From: Candidatus Marimicrobium litorale
GTDB lineage: Bacteria; Pseudomonadota; Gammaproteobacteria; Pseudomonadales; Halieaceae
Direction of reading: 5' to 3'
Length of the DNA stretch: 64,000 nt
Assembly (NCBI RefSeq): GCF_026262645.1
Contig: NZ_SHNO01000001.1
Location: 868,001 to 932,000 of the forward strand
Under the pieces are notes generated by a model, which saw only the letters and a program-made list of their open reading frames with translations, ran no database searches and was not told the origin of the DNA. A program made the position numbers and the translations under genes. Numbering within the stretch: the first letter of the stretch is position 1; each line of letters opens with the position of its first letter. This document shows positions 9,429 to 18,246 of this stretch, piece by piece.

Positions 9429-10382
9429 CTACAGTTTTGCCATGACAGCGCGCACCGCCGCAAAAGCAGTTACTTCCTCGCGCTCTACGGCCTCCTCGAG
9501 CTCTGGCAACATTGCCTTTACCGCGGTGTTTTGCGATAGCTTCTGCAACAGCATTTCATTCATTAACTCTCTCATCCAGTCACTGTTCTGTCGAGACCGC
9601 TTCGTTGCTATAGCCCGATCAGCGTCAGACTGAAATTCACACAGCATCGCCCAAACGCTATCGATATTGACACCCTGCAATGCAGAGCAGGTCATCACTC
9701 GAGGCTCCCAGCTACTGGTATGGCGCAGCAGGCTCATAGCGCTGATGTACTGTCGTTGCGTCATCGTCGCAAGAGATTCGCTCTCACCATCTGCCTTGTT
9801 GATGACCAGTGCATCGGCGACCTCCATAATACCTTTTTTGATGCCCTGTAACTCGTCACCCCCGCCGGGAAGCATGAGCACCATAAAGAAGTCCACCATG
9901 CCAGCCACCTGGTATTCCGACTGACCTACTCCCACGGTCTCTACCAGTATTACGTCATAGCCTGCAGCCTCGCAAAGTATCATGCTCTCCCGGGTCTTCT
10001 GCGCGACGCCACCGAGAGCGCCTGAAGCTGGAGTCGGCCGAATAAAGGCCTCCTCCCGGCGTGACAGCTCTTCCATACGGGTCTTGTCTCCCAGGATAGA
10101 GCCTCCTGCGATGGGTGAACTGGGATCGACCGCCAGCACGGCAACACGCTTGCCTTGCTCAATCAGGTAAAGCCCGAATACCTCTATAAAGGTAGACTTG
10201 CCTACTCCGGGAACTCCCGTAATGCCTATGCGTAAGCTGTTGCCGCTATGGGGCAAAAGTTTCTCCAGTAAATCCTGCGCCTGGTCCCGGTGAGCATCCA
10301 ACGTGCTCTCTATCAACGTGATCGCTTTGGCGAGAGCGCGGCGATTTCCGGCGAGGATTGGCTGTATCTCGTAACTTTTCAT
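9429..10382 (-). CDS. meaB: MeaB/ArgK GTPase, chaperone of methylmalonyl-CoA mutase
   Basis: A 317-residue GTPase with Walker A GVPGVGKST, the AVDPSSP and ETVGVGQSE switch elements and NKAD. This is the conventional MeaB pattern, including ASGALGG. It would gate cofactor delivery and protect methylmalonyl-CoA mutase from inactivation. It is the last gene of the propionyl-CoA operon, about 300 bases beyond the mutase gene. I prefer the ATG at 10382; a GTG at 10400 in the same frame is possible. A perfect TATAAT (minus strand, 10392-10397) lies just before the ATG, so an extra nearly leaderless transcript is conceivable but unsupported by a good -35. The gene converges on the exported protease gene. 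Confidence 0.88.
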   Translation of the reverse strand: MKSYEIQPILAGNRRALAKAITLIESTLDAHRDQAQDLLEKLLPHSGNSLRIGITGVPGVGKSTFIEVFGLYLIEQGKRVAVLAVDPSSPIAGGSILGDKTRMEELSRREEAFIRPTPASGALGGVAQKTRESMILCEAAGYDVILVETVGVGQSEYQVAGMVDFFMVLMLPGGGDELQGIKKGIMEVADALVINKADGESESLATMTQRQYISAMSLLRHTSSWEPRVMTCSALQGVNIDSVWAMLCEFQSDADRAIATKRSRQNSDWMRELMNEMLLQKLSQNTAVKAMLPELEEAVEREEVTAFAAVRAVMAKL

Positions 10383-10688
10383 AGGGCTTGGATTATACAC
10401 GGTTGCTGTGCGTTGACGCCTCGTTCCTGTTCACAACTAGGAAATGCTAGCACGAAGCAAGGCTGTCACTGCGGCTTCGCATCACAAATTGGCGCAATAC
10501 CTGATAGAAACCGACTGTCACCTCAACGATAAACAAGCGGCGTAAACGGCATGTTAAAGCAGATAATCGCGAAAATACGCGTGTTGGAATCGCCTGTTGA
10601 AGCGGGCTCTGAACATCGCAATAGAGCCGCCATCGAACGCTTATTGTGGAAGACGCTCGGAACGCGTCATGCGCGCTCGTCAGCGCTA
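10383..10688. other. Gap between methylmalonyl-CoA mutase and meaB
   Basis: About 306 bases between the mutase stop and the MeaB start, unusually wide for this operon. I see no gene on either strand: a + strand frame from 10551 runs on antisense through the mutase 3' end and lacks family features. No clear terminator with a T-run is present, so read-through to meaB remains possible. Confidence 0.4.
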
Positions 10689-12848
10689 CTATTTATTCTG
10701 CGCGGCCTTGACGGCATCAAGCACCTCCCGAGCACTCTGAGGAATCGGTGTGCCTGGACCGAAGACGCACTTGACCCCCGACTGGAACAGGAACTCGTAA
10801 TCCTGCTTCGGAATCACCCCTCCAGCGATTACCACAATATCGGCAGCCCCTTGTTTTTTCAGTTCTTCCACTAGTTGAGGAACCAGCGTCTTGTGTCCCG
10901 CTGCAAGAGAGGAGGCGCCAACAACATGCACATCGTTCTCTACGGCCTGACGAGCGACTTCCTCTGGCGTTGAAAACATAGGGGAGAGATCAATATCGAA
11001 ACCAACATCGGCAAAAGCGGTGGCGACTACTTTGGCACCCCTGTCATGTCCATCCTGCCCCATTTTGCAGACCAGCATGCGTGGGCGCCGACCGTTTTCT
11101 TCCACAAACATATCAATTTCTGCGCTAATCCCACGCCATGAATCGTCTTTATCGAAGGCAGCTCCGTAAACACCTGAAACCGTTTGCGCCTGGGCCTTGA
11201 AACGTCCAAATTCTTTTTCCATTGCAAAAGACACCTCTCCTACGGTGGCACGGCGCCGGGTCGCCTCAACGGCTAATGCCAGCAGGTTACCGGATCCGGA
11301 GGCAGCACATTGCCGTATCTCTTCCAGAACAGCTTCCACTGCTTTCTCGTCGCGATTCGAGCGAATGGACGCCAGCCGCTCCAGTTGCGCCTTACGCACT
11401 GCGTCATTGTCAATCTCGAGGATTTCAACGTCATCCTCTTCCGCTAACTGGTACTTATTCACTCCCACGATAACATCATCGCCACGATCGATGCGCGCTT
11501 GTTTTTTTGCTGCAGCCTCTTCGATACGTAGCTTCGGCATACCCGTCTCAATCGCCTTGGCCATACCGCCAGCCGCCTCTACTTCCTCTATCAATTCCCA
11601 CGCTTTGTCCGCGATCTCCTGCGTCAGACTTTCCATGAGATATGAGCCGCCCCAGGGGTCAACCACCTTGGTTATTCCTGTTTCTTCTTGGATTATGAGC
11701 TGCGTATTTCGCGCAATGCGTGCAGAAAATTCAGTTGGCAGTGCGATCGCCTCATCGAGCGCGTTGGTATGTAAAGACTGGGTACCACCAAATACCGCCG
11801 CCATGGCTTCAACAGTGGTTCGCACAACGTTATTGTATGGATCCTGCTCCGTCAATGACCAGCCAGATGTCTGGCTATGCGTGCGCAGCATAGAACTTTT
11901 GGGGTTCTGCGGATTGAATTCACCAACGATACGCGTCCATAACAAGCGGGCCGCGCGCATTTTGGCAATTTCCATGTAAAAGTTCATACCAATGCCCCAA
12001 AAGAAGGACAGGCGTGGTGCAAAATCATCGATACCAAGACCCGCATTCACAGCCGTGCGGATGTACTCCTTGCCATCTGCCAGCGTGTACGCCAGCTCCA
12101 GCGCCGCGTTAGCGCCCGCCTCTTGTATATGGTAACCGGAAATCGAGATCGTGTTGAACCGGGGCATGTGTTCTGAACAGTAAGCGATAATGTCGCCGAT
12201 GATTTTCATACTCGGCGCGGGCGGATAGATATAGGTATTTCTTACCATGAACTCTTTGAGGATGTCGTTTTGGATGGTCCCCGCAAGATCTTTCTGCGCG
12301 ACTCCCTGCTCTTCAGCCGCCACGATATAACCGGCAAGCACCGGCAGTACCGCGCCATTCATTGTCATGGATACAGACACTTTATCGAGCGGTATTTCAT
12401 CGAACAGGATTTTCATATCCTCGACGGAATCGATAGCTACGCCCGCCTTGCCAACGTCGCCGGTGACACGAGGATGATCCGAGTCGTAACCCCGGTGCGT
12501 CGCAAGATCAAAGGCTACCGAAATACCCTGACCACCAGCTGCAAGGGCTTTACGGTAGAAGGCATTAGACTCCTCCGCCGTCGAAAATCCCGCGTATTGC
12601 CTGATTGTCCAAGGACGCCCAGCGTACATAGTTGCCTGAGGGCCGCGAATGTAGGGCGACATCCCCGGCATCGTATCAGTGTACTCAAGCGCCTCGGTGT
12701 CTGCCTCGGTGTAAAGCGCTTTTACTGGAATCCCCTCGGCGGTTTGCCAAGTCAACTCATCCGGGCTCTTTCCCTTGAGTTGTTTCGTGGCCAACTCAGC
12801 CCATTCGGCTGTGGTGGCCCTTGACTTATCGTAAATATCTTTGCTCAT
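10689..12848 (-). CDS. scpA: Methylmalonyl-CoA mutase, adenosylcobalamin-dependent, single chain
   Basis: A 719-residue full-length mutase: substrate-binding TIM barrel with [13 protein letters not shown] and [13 protein letters not shown] near residues 90-140, then a C-terminal B12 domain with DGHDRG near 599-604 supplying the base-off His ligand. It converts (2R)-methylmalonyl-CoA to succinyl-CoA, the last step of propionyl-CoA assimilation. The gene follows epimerase, biotin carboxylase and carboxyltransferase on the same strand and precedes MeaB. It is clearly distinct from the ethylmalonyl-CoA mutase of the converging operon, so the cell keeps two separate B12 mutases side by side. Confidence 0.95.
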   Translation of the reverse strand: MSKDIYDKSRATTAEWAELATKQLKGKSPDELTWQTAEGIPVKALYTEADTEALEYTDTMPGMSPYIRGPQATMYAGRPWTIRQYAGFSTAEESNAFYRKALAAGGQGISVAFDLATHRGYDSDHPRVTGDVGKAGVAIDSVEDMKILFDEIPLDKVSVSMTMNGAVLPVLAGYIVAAEEQGVAQKDLAGTIQNDILKEFMVRNTYIYPPAPSMKIIGDIIAYCSEHMPRFNTISISGYHIQEAGANAALELAYTLADGKEYIRTAVNAGLGIDDFAPRLSFFWGIGMNFYMEIAKMRAARLLWTRIVGEFNPQNPKSSMLRTHSQTSGWSLTEQDPYNNVVRTTVEAMAAVFGGTQSLHTNALDEAIALPTEFSARIARNTQLIIQEETGITKVVDPWGGSYLMESLTQEIADKAWELIEEVEAAGGMAKAIETGMPKLRIEEAAAKKQARIDRGDDVIVGVNKYQLAEEDDVEILEIDNDAVRKAQLERLASIRSNRDEKAVEAVLEEIRQCAASGSGNLLALAVEATRRRATVGEVSFAMEKEFGRFKAQAQTVSGVYGAAFDKDDSWRGISAEIDMFVEENGRRPRMLVCKMGQDGHDRGAKVVATAFADVGFDIDLSPMFSTPEEVARQAVENDVHVVGASSLAAGHKTLVPQLVEELKKQGAADIVVIAGGVIPKQDYEFLFQSGVKCVFGPGTPIPQSAREVLDAVKAAQNK

Positions 12849-12958
12849 TCGATGTACCCCAAAAAAGGTATTAAGCGCTGAAAGTAAGCCGCCCTAAGGT
12901 GCCGGTGCGCGCCGAGGTGTGCTCTTTGAATACAGAAAGGCGAAACACCACGGCCTTT

Positions 12959-13372
12959 TTAGTGGCTGTCTCCAGACGGCTGATTGATTTCTATAAGCAC
13001 GCCATCACAGCTCTTGGGATGGATAAAAATCACCATCGAATCGTGAGCGCCACGCGAAGGCTTTTCAGAGAGGAACTGGTAACCCTTCTCGCGCAAGCGC
13101 TGCACGTCTGCTTCAATATCATCCGAGCGGAAACAGAGGTGGTGCAATCCGCCGCCCTTTTTTTCCAAAAACGTTTTTACTGGACCCTCATTGTCCAAAG
13201 GATGTATCAATTCGATATTCGTAGGTGGCAAGGGAATGAACGCCGCCTTGGTCTTGGCCTCCACCACATCTTCTGTGCCTCCCAGATCGAGACCGAAATC
13301 CTCACAAAAACGCGCAATGGCTTTCTCGAGATCCGGCACGGCAATTGCTATATGGTCCAGTGCTGTAATCAT
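12959..13372 (-). CDS. mce: Methylmalonyl-CoA epimerase (VOC family)
   Basis: A 137-residue vicinal-oxygen-chelate protein with the expected metal ligands: His7 in DHIAIAV, His in GLHHLC near 77-78, and Glu128 in LIEINQ. It interconverts (2S)- and (2R)-methylmalonyl-CoA between the carboxylase and the mutase. In ethylmalonyl-CoA pathway organisms the same epimerase also acts on ethylmalonyl-CoA, so one gene may serve both mutases here; that double use is known from other bacteria and inferred for this one. It begins 12 bases after the biotin carboxylase stop, and a 110-base gap separates it from the mutase. Confidence 0.93.
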   Translation of the reverse strand: MITALDHIAIAVPDLEKAIARFCEDFGLDLGGTEDVVEAKTKAAFIPLPPTNIELIHPLDNEGPVKTFLEKKGGGLHHLCFRSDDIEADVQRLREKGYQFLSEKPSRGAHDSMVIFIHPKSCDGVLIEINQPSGDSH

Positions 13373-13384
13373 GTCCTGTGTCCT

Positions 13385-16201
13385 CTACAACTGAGCCAAA
13401 AACTGGCCGGTTATGTTCTTCCGCCGAGCCGCTTGCTCCTCGGGTGTTATCTGCACCAAGACCTCGTCAGGCTCAATCTTGAAGATAGTCTGCCCCTTGC
13501 TGATAATCATACCATCCGACTCTACCAGCACCTCTTTGATAGTGCCTGAAAATGGCGCGTACACTTTGTTAAACATTTTCATCACCTCAACAATAAACAG
13601 CGGGTCCCCCGCCTCGAAGTGATCACCCTTGCTTACGTACACCTCGTGCTCTGGAGTTTCGCGCGAATAAAACATCCCGCCACTCTCCGCAAGAATTTCA
13701 TCCGAATTAGCTACTGGCGGCGGCACCAGCACCTTGGCCATTAGCTCCTGATGCGTTTCATCGGTGAGACGCTCGGGTATATTGATAGTCAGGTTAGGGT
13801 TAACGGTCAGATCGTAGTAGCCCGTAGCCTCGGCAATGCTCGGCAGCGCTGCGAGCACATCAGCACCTGCCTGGAATCCAATATGGGCTGCGCGAACCTG
13901 TCTCCAGATACGTTTACTAAGGCCTTTTGGCGGGTCTTGCGCGTCGAGCAACGTGTTCAATTCCACCCAGTCCTGGGCATCGAGGCGGTTAGTTAGCTCG
14001 TTATAAAATTTGAGCGCATCTTGTAATATGTCATTGTCATGATCCCATATCATGGTAGCGGCTGGAGGGTTGTCGCCAGGCACAAAATCCATGTTCAGAA
14101 AATGATAGGTATCCGCCAATAGCGCGATGGGGTTTTCGTTCCAGCTAATTTTCCCGTCGATCAACGTGTAACAGTCTCGATTGACGCTGAGCCATCCCGC
14201 CATGATATGAGGCTCACTAATGAGCAATTCCAAAGGCCGAAGGTAAAGGCTTTCTTTGCTCTGCAGCACTTGTGCCATAGATGTCGCTTCACCGCCTTGC
14301 AGTTCCGACAGCTCGTTAGCGCAAATAGTCTTATAGGCCATTCGCACATCCAGATCGTTAGCGCGCTCTTTCAGTTCGCCTATCGCTGTCAAATAAGGAA
14401 CGATAAAACGCGTGGTGGGCCGCGCATTAATATTTTGACCGATAAACCAATTCACCAGGCCGTAGTGAAACTCAAGGTTAGTGGCCAGATCCTGGCCACG
14501 CATTCGCGTCTGACGAATTGTCTCTGCCATCTGCTCATACGTATCCAGACGAGTTTCCCCAACAGTGAGGAGCAGCGCAATGTTAGAGTCATAGGCGCCC
14601 GCCAGCGTGTATTTCATGAAAACGTCGGTATCAGGATTGTGCAGGCTGATTCCCTGATCGTCACGGATCTCGCGCTCGGTAGCATCACTCCACGATTCAA
14701 TGACACCGCCCGCATGTGGTTGAAGTGCCTGATTGGTCGCATTGAGACGCGCTTCAACGCTGTCGTTGTATCGTGGGACGCGCGTCGGCTTCGGCAATTT
14801 CGGTCCGTGAGCAGCGAGCAAGACCATTGCCTCAACCAAAGACTCTACGGTAAAGCTGTCTGCACTGTTGTCCGGATTGACGAAATGTAAAGCATAACAA
14901 AGCTCCGTTACGCGGTGCTCCACCTGTATCCTGGTATTCATTTCCATAAAGAAATGCTTATCGCGGTCGACAATACACTCGAAGGTGGAAACAGAATCCA
15001 GACCGACTGCAGCGCCAAATGCCGCCGCTTCATTCTCCATTGCTATCAATGTTTTTAAATCCTGCTTGAGGATGCGAGCCTCCTCGGTTTGACCTGAAGC
15101 CTCAGCTTGATCAATAGCTCTTTGCAGTGATTCAACAGTGACTGAAACCTCCAGCAGTTTTTGCTCGTGCATTTGCAGTGAGCAGTCCCGCCCACCCATC
15201 GTTATACTCCAGTCACCATTACCGATAACCTGAATTTCGTTGTGCCGAGTGGTTTCTATATTCAATTCCACGAGGACATTTTTATTGTCCCCTACGCCGG
15301 TAGTTTTTACCTCGTTAAGAATCTCGCGCACCATCTCTGGCGTGCGTGCCGATTCGCCAATACCGAGAATACGCTGACCTTTGCCACCACCACCACTGAT
15401 AGCCTTAAGACGAACCCGATTTTCGGGATACTCTGCGGTCATTTTATCAACGGCCTCAGTGAGTGCATCACACAGCTCATCCACCGTGTAAATATCTATG
15501 CCTTTCTCATAGGAGGCTGATAAAACAATATCCGCTTTATCTGCCAGCTCGACGTGACTGTCTTCCAGCGTTTTGTCGGGCACATTCAGCCCATGGGCCT
15601 TCACCAGCGCCTTGAGCGCGGCAACGTCCGGGTGCTTTTTCAGGAGTGCAAGCGCGGTGCCGTTGTCGATGCCGGGTGTTACCGATACGCCGCATTTGAG
15701 CGCAGTACGTTTTGCCTCGTCCTTTAAGCCTGCATCATGCACCGTGCGCGAACAGGGACCGATAAAATTCAGACCAGCCTTCTCCATGGCGGCAACCATG
15801 GTTTGGTCTTCCGCCATAAAACCATAGCCAGCAAATATCGCGTTATAATCGTTATCTCTTGCGATATTAATGATCTGCTCAATACGTTGCTCACGCTCTT
15901 CTTTGTTTGCGCCGCTGTAATCCGGTACGCGGTGTACGCGGTCTGGATTAGTTAGCGATCGCAGTTCAGGCGCCAGTGCATTGCGGTAAACAATTGAGTC
16001 CTTTTCCGACAGCAATATACCAAAGTGCTCAATGCCCATCTCAGCAAAGGTATCCATGGCCTCTTTGCGGATAGGCCCCCTGCAAATAATCAATGGTCGA
16101 ATTCCGCCGCAATCAAATTGCCGAACCCAAGCCGAGGTCGCTCGGCCCAAGCGGCGATCACTATGCACGAGCGGATTGTTTAAATAAAATTCGTTAGACA
16201 C
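13385..16201 (-). CDS. Atypical biotin carboxylase with C-terminal biotinyl domain (acyl-CoA carboxylase alpha subunit)
   Basis: A 938-residue protein, far longer than the about 660 residues of a propionyl-CoA carboxylase alpha subunit. A biotin carboxylase core is clear: the RGPIRKEAM nucleotide segment near 42, AGYGFMAED near 124, the ATP-grasp glycine loop around 270-274 and MEMNTRIQVEHRVTE. An extra segment of about 70-80 residues sits before the glycine loop (roughly 180-262). Between about 520 and 850 lies a long region that does not look like the usual BT linker domain. The C-terminus is a biotinyl domain with EVMKM, biotinyl-Lys875. It lies between a carboxyltransferase and methylmalonyl-CoA epimerase, so propionyl-CoA carboxylation is the best guess; other acyl-CoAs are possible. 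Confidence 0.8.
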   Translation of the reverse strand: MSNEFYLNNPLVHSDRRLGRATSAWVRQFDCGGIRPLIICRGPIRKEAMDTFAEMGIEHFGILLSEKDSIVYRNALAPELRSLTNPDRVHRVPDYSGANKEEREQRIEQIINIARDNDYNAIFAGYGFMAEDQTMVAAMEKAGLNFIGPCSRTVHDAGLKDEAKRTALKCGVSVTPGIDNGTALALLKKHPDVAALKALVKAHGLNVPDKTLEDSHVELADKADIVLSASYEKGIDIYTVDELCDALTEAVDKMTAEYPENRVRLKAISGGGGKGQRILGIGESARTPEMVREILNEVKTTGVGDNKNVLVELNIETTRHNEIQVIGNGDWSITMGGRDCSLQMHEQKLLEVSVTVESLQRAIDQAEASGQTEEARILKQDLKTLIAMENEAAAFGAAVGLDSVSTFECIVDRDKHFFMEMNTRIQVEHRVTELCYALHFVNPDNSADSFTVESLVEAMVLLAAHGPKLPKPTRVPRYNDSVEARLNATNQALQPHAGGVIESWSDATEREIRDDQGISLHNPDTDVFMKYTLAGAYDSNIALLLTVGETRLDTYEQMAETIRQTRMRGQDLATNLEFHYGLVNWFIGQNINARPTTRFIVPYLTAIGELKERANDLDVRMAYKTICANELSELQGGEATSMAQVLQSKESLYLRPLELLISEPHIMAGWLSVNRDCYTLIDGKISWNENPIALLADTYHFLNMDFVPGDNPPAATMIWDHDNDILQDALKFYNELTNRLDAQDWVELNTLLDAQDPPKGLSKRIWRQVRAAHIGFQAGADVLAALPSIAEATGYYDLTVNPNLTINIPERLTDETHQELMAKVLVPPPVANSDEILAESGGMFYSRETPEHEVYVSKGDHFEAGDPLFIVEVMKMFNKVYAPFSGTIKEVLVESDGMIISKGQTIFKIEPDEVLVQITPEEQAARRKNITGQFLAQL

Positions 16202-16236
16202 GACATTTTCCTCTATTGCGGTGCCGCAATAATCGA

Positions 16237-17970
16237 CTAGTGGAATTCGCGCTGCACTGCCTGCAGCGGCTCCGCCTGATAACGACGCAGATAAAACGCC
16301 ATATTCTCCGCCAACACTCGTCGCAAATCTGAAGGCATAACTATTTGGGAAATAGACCCCAGGCTGAGCGCCTCGTTAGGGTTCATCAGTTCCTGCTCAT
16401 AGCGCTGCACTAATAACGCCTCTTCTGACTTGACCCAGTCATCAATGAGTTGCTGCGCTGTCTCGGCCGCTTGATTTTTTGATAGGCCTGCAGAGAGTTG
16501 AGCCTGCGTCTCCGCCTCGACCCTCTTCTTCACTGAACCGCGAATCTTGCGCAACTCATCCTTGTATACGTACTCCACCCCGGCCGGCCCCATGACCGCC
16601 ACACGGGTTGTAGGCAAGGCCACCACGAAGTCAGCGCCCGTGGGGACACTGTTAAACGAAGCGTACGCGCCGCCAAACGCATTGCGCACGAGAACCAGGA
16701 ATCGAGGGGTTCGCAAGTCAACGATGGCGTCCAACATAGCCCTGCCTGCCTGCACGATGCCTCCAGCCTCTTGTTCTTTACCTGGCAGAAAACCGGTGGT
16801 GTCTTCCAGAAAAATCATGGGAATGTTGTAAAGATTGCAAAAGCGTATGAAGCGCGCATTTTTGTATGAGGCATCGATATCGATCTGACCGGAGGCTACA
16901 GCGGAGTTATTCGCTACGAACCCGATCACATTGCCGCCCATTCGCCCAAGAGCACAAACCGTGTTGCGGGCACGATCAGGCTGCACCTCAAGAAAATCAC
17001 CATGATCGCACAACTGTTGTATGAGGATTGTAATATCGATGGGCGTGTTAAAACCCGTCGGCGAGTTAAATGCTTTTTTGAGTAATATATCAATGTCCCA
17101 GGTCTTGCGATCAAAAGGGTCAGAACTGGCTTGGGGAGGAGACATCTCGCCGTTATAGCTAGGCAGGTAATTCAATAACTCACGCACCTTGCGCAGGGCG
17201 GCAACCTCGTCCTTCACGACAAAGTCGGTTACTCCACTCTGGCTGTGGACGCCAGGACCCCCTAACTCTTCAGGCGTGACATCCTCTCCCAGCACTGACT
17301 TGACCACGCCGGGGCCTGTTAGACCAAAAAACGTATCTTTAGGCTGAATCAGGAAGCTACCCTGCCTCGGCAAGTAAGAACCGCCCCCCGCATTGAATCC
17401 AAACATACACATAATGCTCGGAACGATGCCGCTGATCTTACGCAGCGCGGCAAATGCCTCGGCGTAACCGTCAAGTCCACCGATACCGGCTGGAATATAG
17501 GCACCCGCGCTGTCATTAAGGCCCACAACGGGAATACGTTGCTGGGCGGCGAGCTCAAACAGGCGCGCCAGTTTGGCGCCATTCGTGGCATCCATAGAAC
17601 CAGCACGCACCGTAAAATCGTGGCCGTAAAGGGCGACGTCCCGACCGTTGACCTTGATCACTGCTGTTACCAGCGAGGCACCATCCAGATTCGGACCCCA
17701 GTTTTGATAGAGCACTGTCGGCGGCTCATCGCTCAGATAGCGAATTCGCTCCCATACGGTCATACGGCCTTTCTGGTGCTGACGTTGGACGTTCTTGACG
17801 CCTGCGGTGACGTGAGGGCGCTGTTGCAGCTCCCAGCCCGCCTTCATGGACTCCTCGTAGGGCCCCGGTTCCGATGCAATTTGCCCCGGCACCCGGAACT
17901 CTTTCTCATTGTCCCGGGCGAAGGGATTGTGCAGTGTCGCTGCGAGGTCGGTGCTGCTTTTTTTTGTCAT
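16237..17970 (-). CDS. Acyl-CoA carboxylase carboxyltransferase subunit, probable propionyl-CoA carboxylase beta
   Basis: A 577-residue carboxyltransferase with two crotonase-like halves. The N-half has the [16 protein letters not shown] and LNDSAGAYI oxyanion-hole segments; the C-half has [23 protein letters not shown] and [13 protein letters not shown]. The start is ATG 17970, four bases after AGGA; an in-frame upstream extension to 18054 lacks a ribosome site. It would transfer CO2 from the biotinyl domain of the next gene product to propionyl-CoA, forming (S)-methylmalonyl-CoA. It is the first gene of the minus-strand operon leading to the epimerase and mutase. Substrate specificity is inferred from that context, since beta subunits of several carboxylases look alike. 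Confidence 0.85.
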   Translation of the reverse strand: MTKKSSTDLAATLHNPFARDNEKEFRVPGQIASEPGPYEESMKAGWELQQRPHVTAGVKNVQRQHQKGRMTVWERIRYLSDEPPTVLYQNWGPNLDGASLVTAVIKVNGRDVALYGHDFTVRAGSMDATNGAKLARLFELAAQQRIPVVGLNDSAGAYIPAGIGGLDGYAEAFAALRKISGIVPSIMCMFGFNAGGGSYLPRQGSFLIQPKDTFFGLTGPGVVKSVLGEDVTPEELGGPGVHSQSGVTDFVVKDEVAALRKVRELLNYLPSYNGEMSPPQASSDPFDRKTWDIDILLKKAFNSPTGFNTPIDITILIQQLCDHGDFLEVQPDRARNTVCALGRMGGNVIGFVANNSAVASGQIDIDASYKNARFIRFCNLYNIPMIFLEDTTGFLPGKEQEAGGIVQAGRAMLDAIVDLRTPRFLVLVRNAFGGAYASFNSVPTGADFVVALPTTRVAVMGPAGVEYVYKDELRKIRGSVKKRVEAETQAQLSAGLSKNQAAETAQQLIDDWVKSEEALLVQRYEQELMNPNEALSLGSISQIVMPSDLRRVLAENMAFYLRRYQAEPLQAVQREFH

Positions 17971-18099
17971 AATTCCTATGATCCAAACATTACCCAAGGC
18001 GCCTATTGGAGGGCCTGCGCCATTCCCCAGGAAAGCGCCCCGGTTGCAAGTCATGGTGAGCAGGCTTAGGATGCGAATCTACAAGAAATTCGGGGTGTC

Positions 18100-18128
18100 A
18101 CAGTAATTTGCCGGGCGTTTAAAGTCAA
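18100..18128 (-). promoter_or_regulatory. Weak candidate promoter of the propionyl-CoA operon
   Basis: On the minus strand TTGACT (18128-18123) is followed after 17 bases by TACTGT (18105-18100), about 130 bases before the carboxyltransferase ATG. The -35 matches 5 of 6 consensus bases, the -10 only 3. It is placed where a promoter is needed between divergent genes. Confidence 0.25.
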
Positions 18129-18215
18129 TTGAGACGGGCCTTGCATTTCTGTTCTTTTCAACGCAGATGCTTGTTATTTCACCGCAGATCAGCGATTTAT
18201 ACCACCCCACCCGGG

Positions 18216-18229
18216 CTTGTGCCCACAAG
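18216..18229. promoter_or_regulatory. Palindrome CTTGTG-CC-CACAAG upstream of pabB
   Basis: A perfect 6-bp inverted repeat with a 2-base centre lies 17 bases before the proposed pabB ATG. It could be an operator or an mRNA hairpin. No regulator recognising this sequence can be named from the window. Confidence 0.3.
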
Positions 18230-18246
18230 GACTACCAGACAGTGCG

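Noticed and set aside
10382-10400. A perfect TATAAT just before meaB as a dedicated promoter
   Set aside because: No -35 element at a suitable distance, and the transcript would be nearly leaderless; meaB more likely depends on operon transcription.
10551-10874. A 107-residue + strand frame covering the gap after methylmalonyl-CoA mutase
   Set aside because: It runs antisense into the conserved mutase 3' end, its composition is ordinary and it has no recognisable domain.
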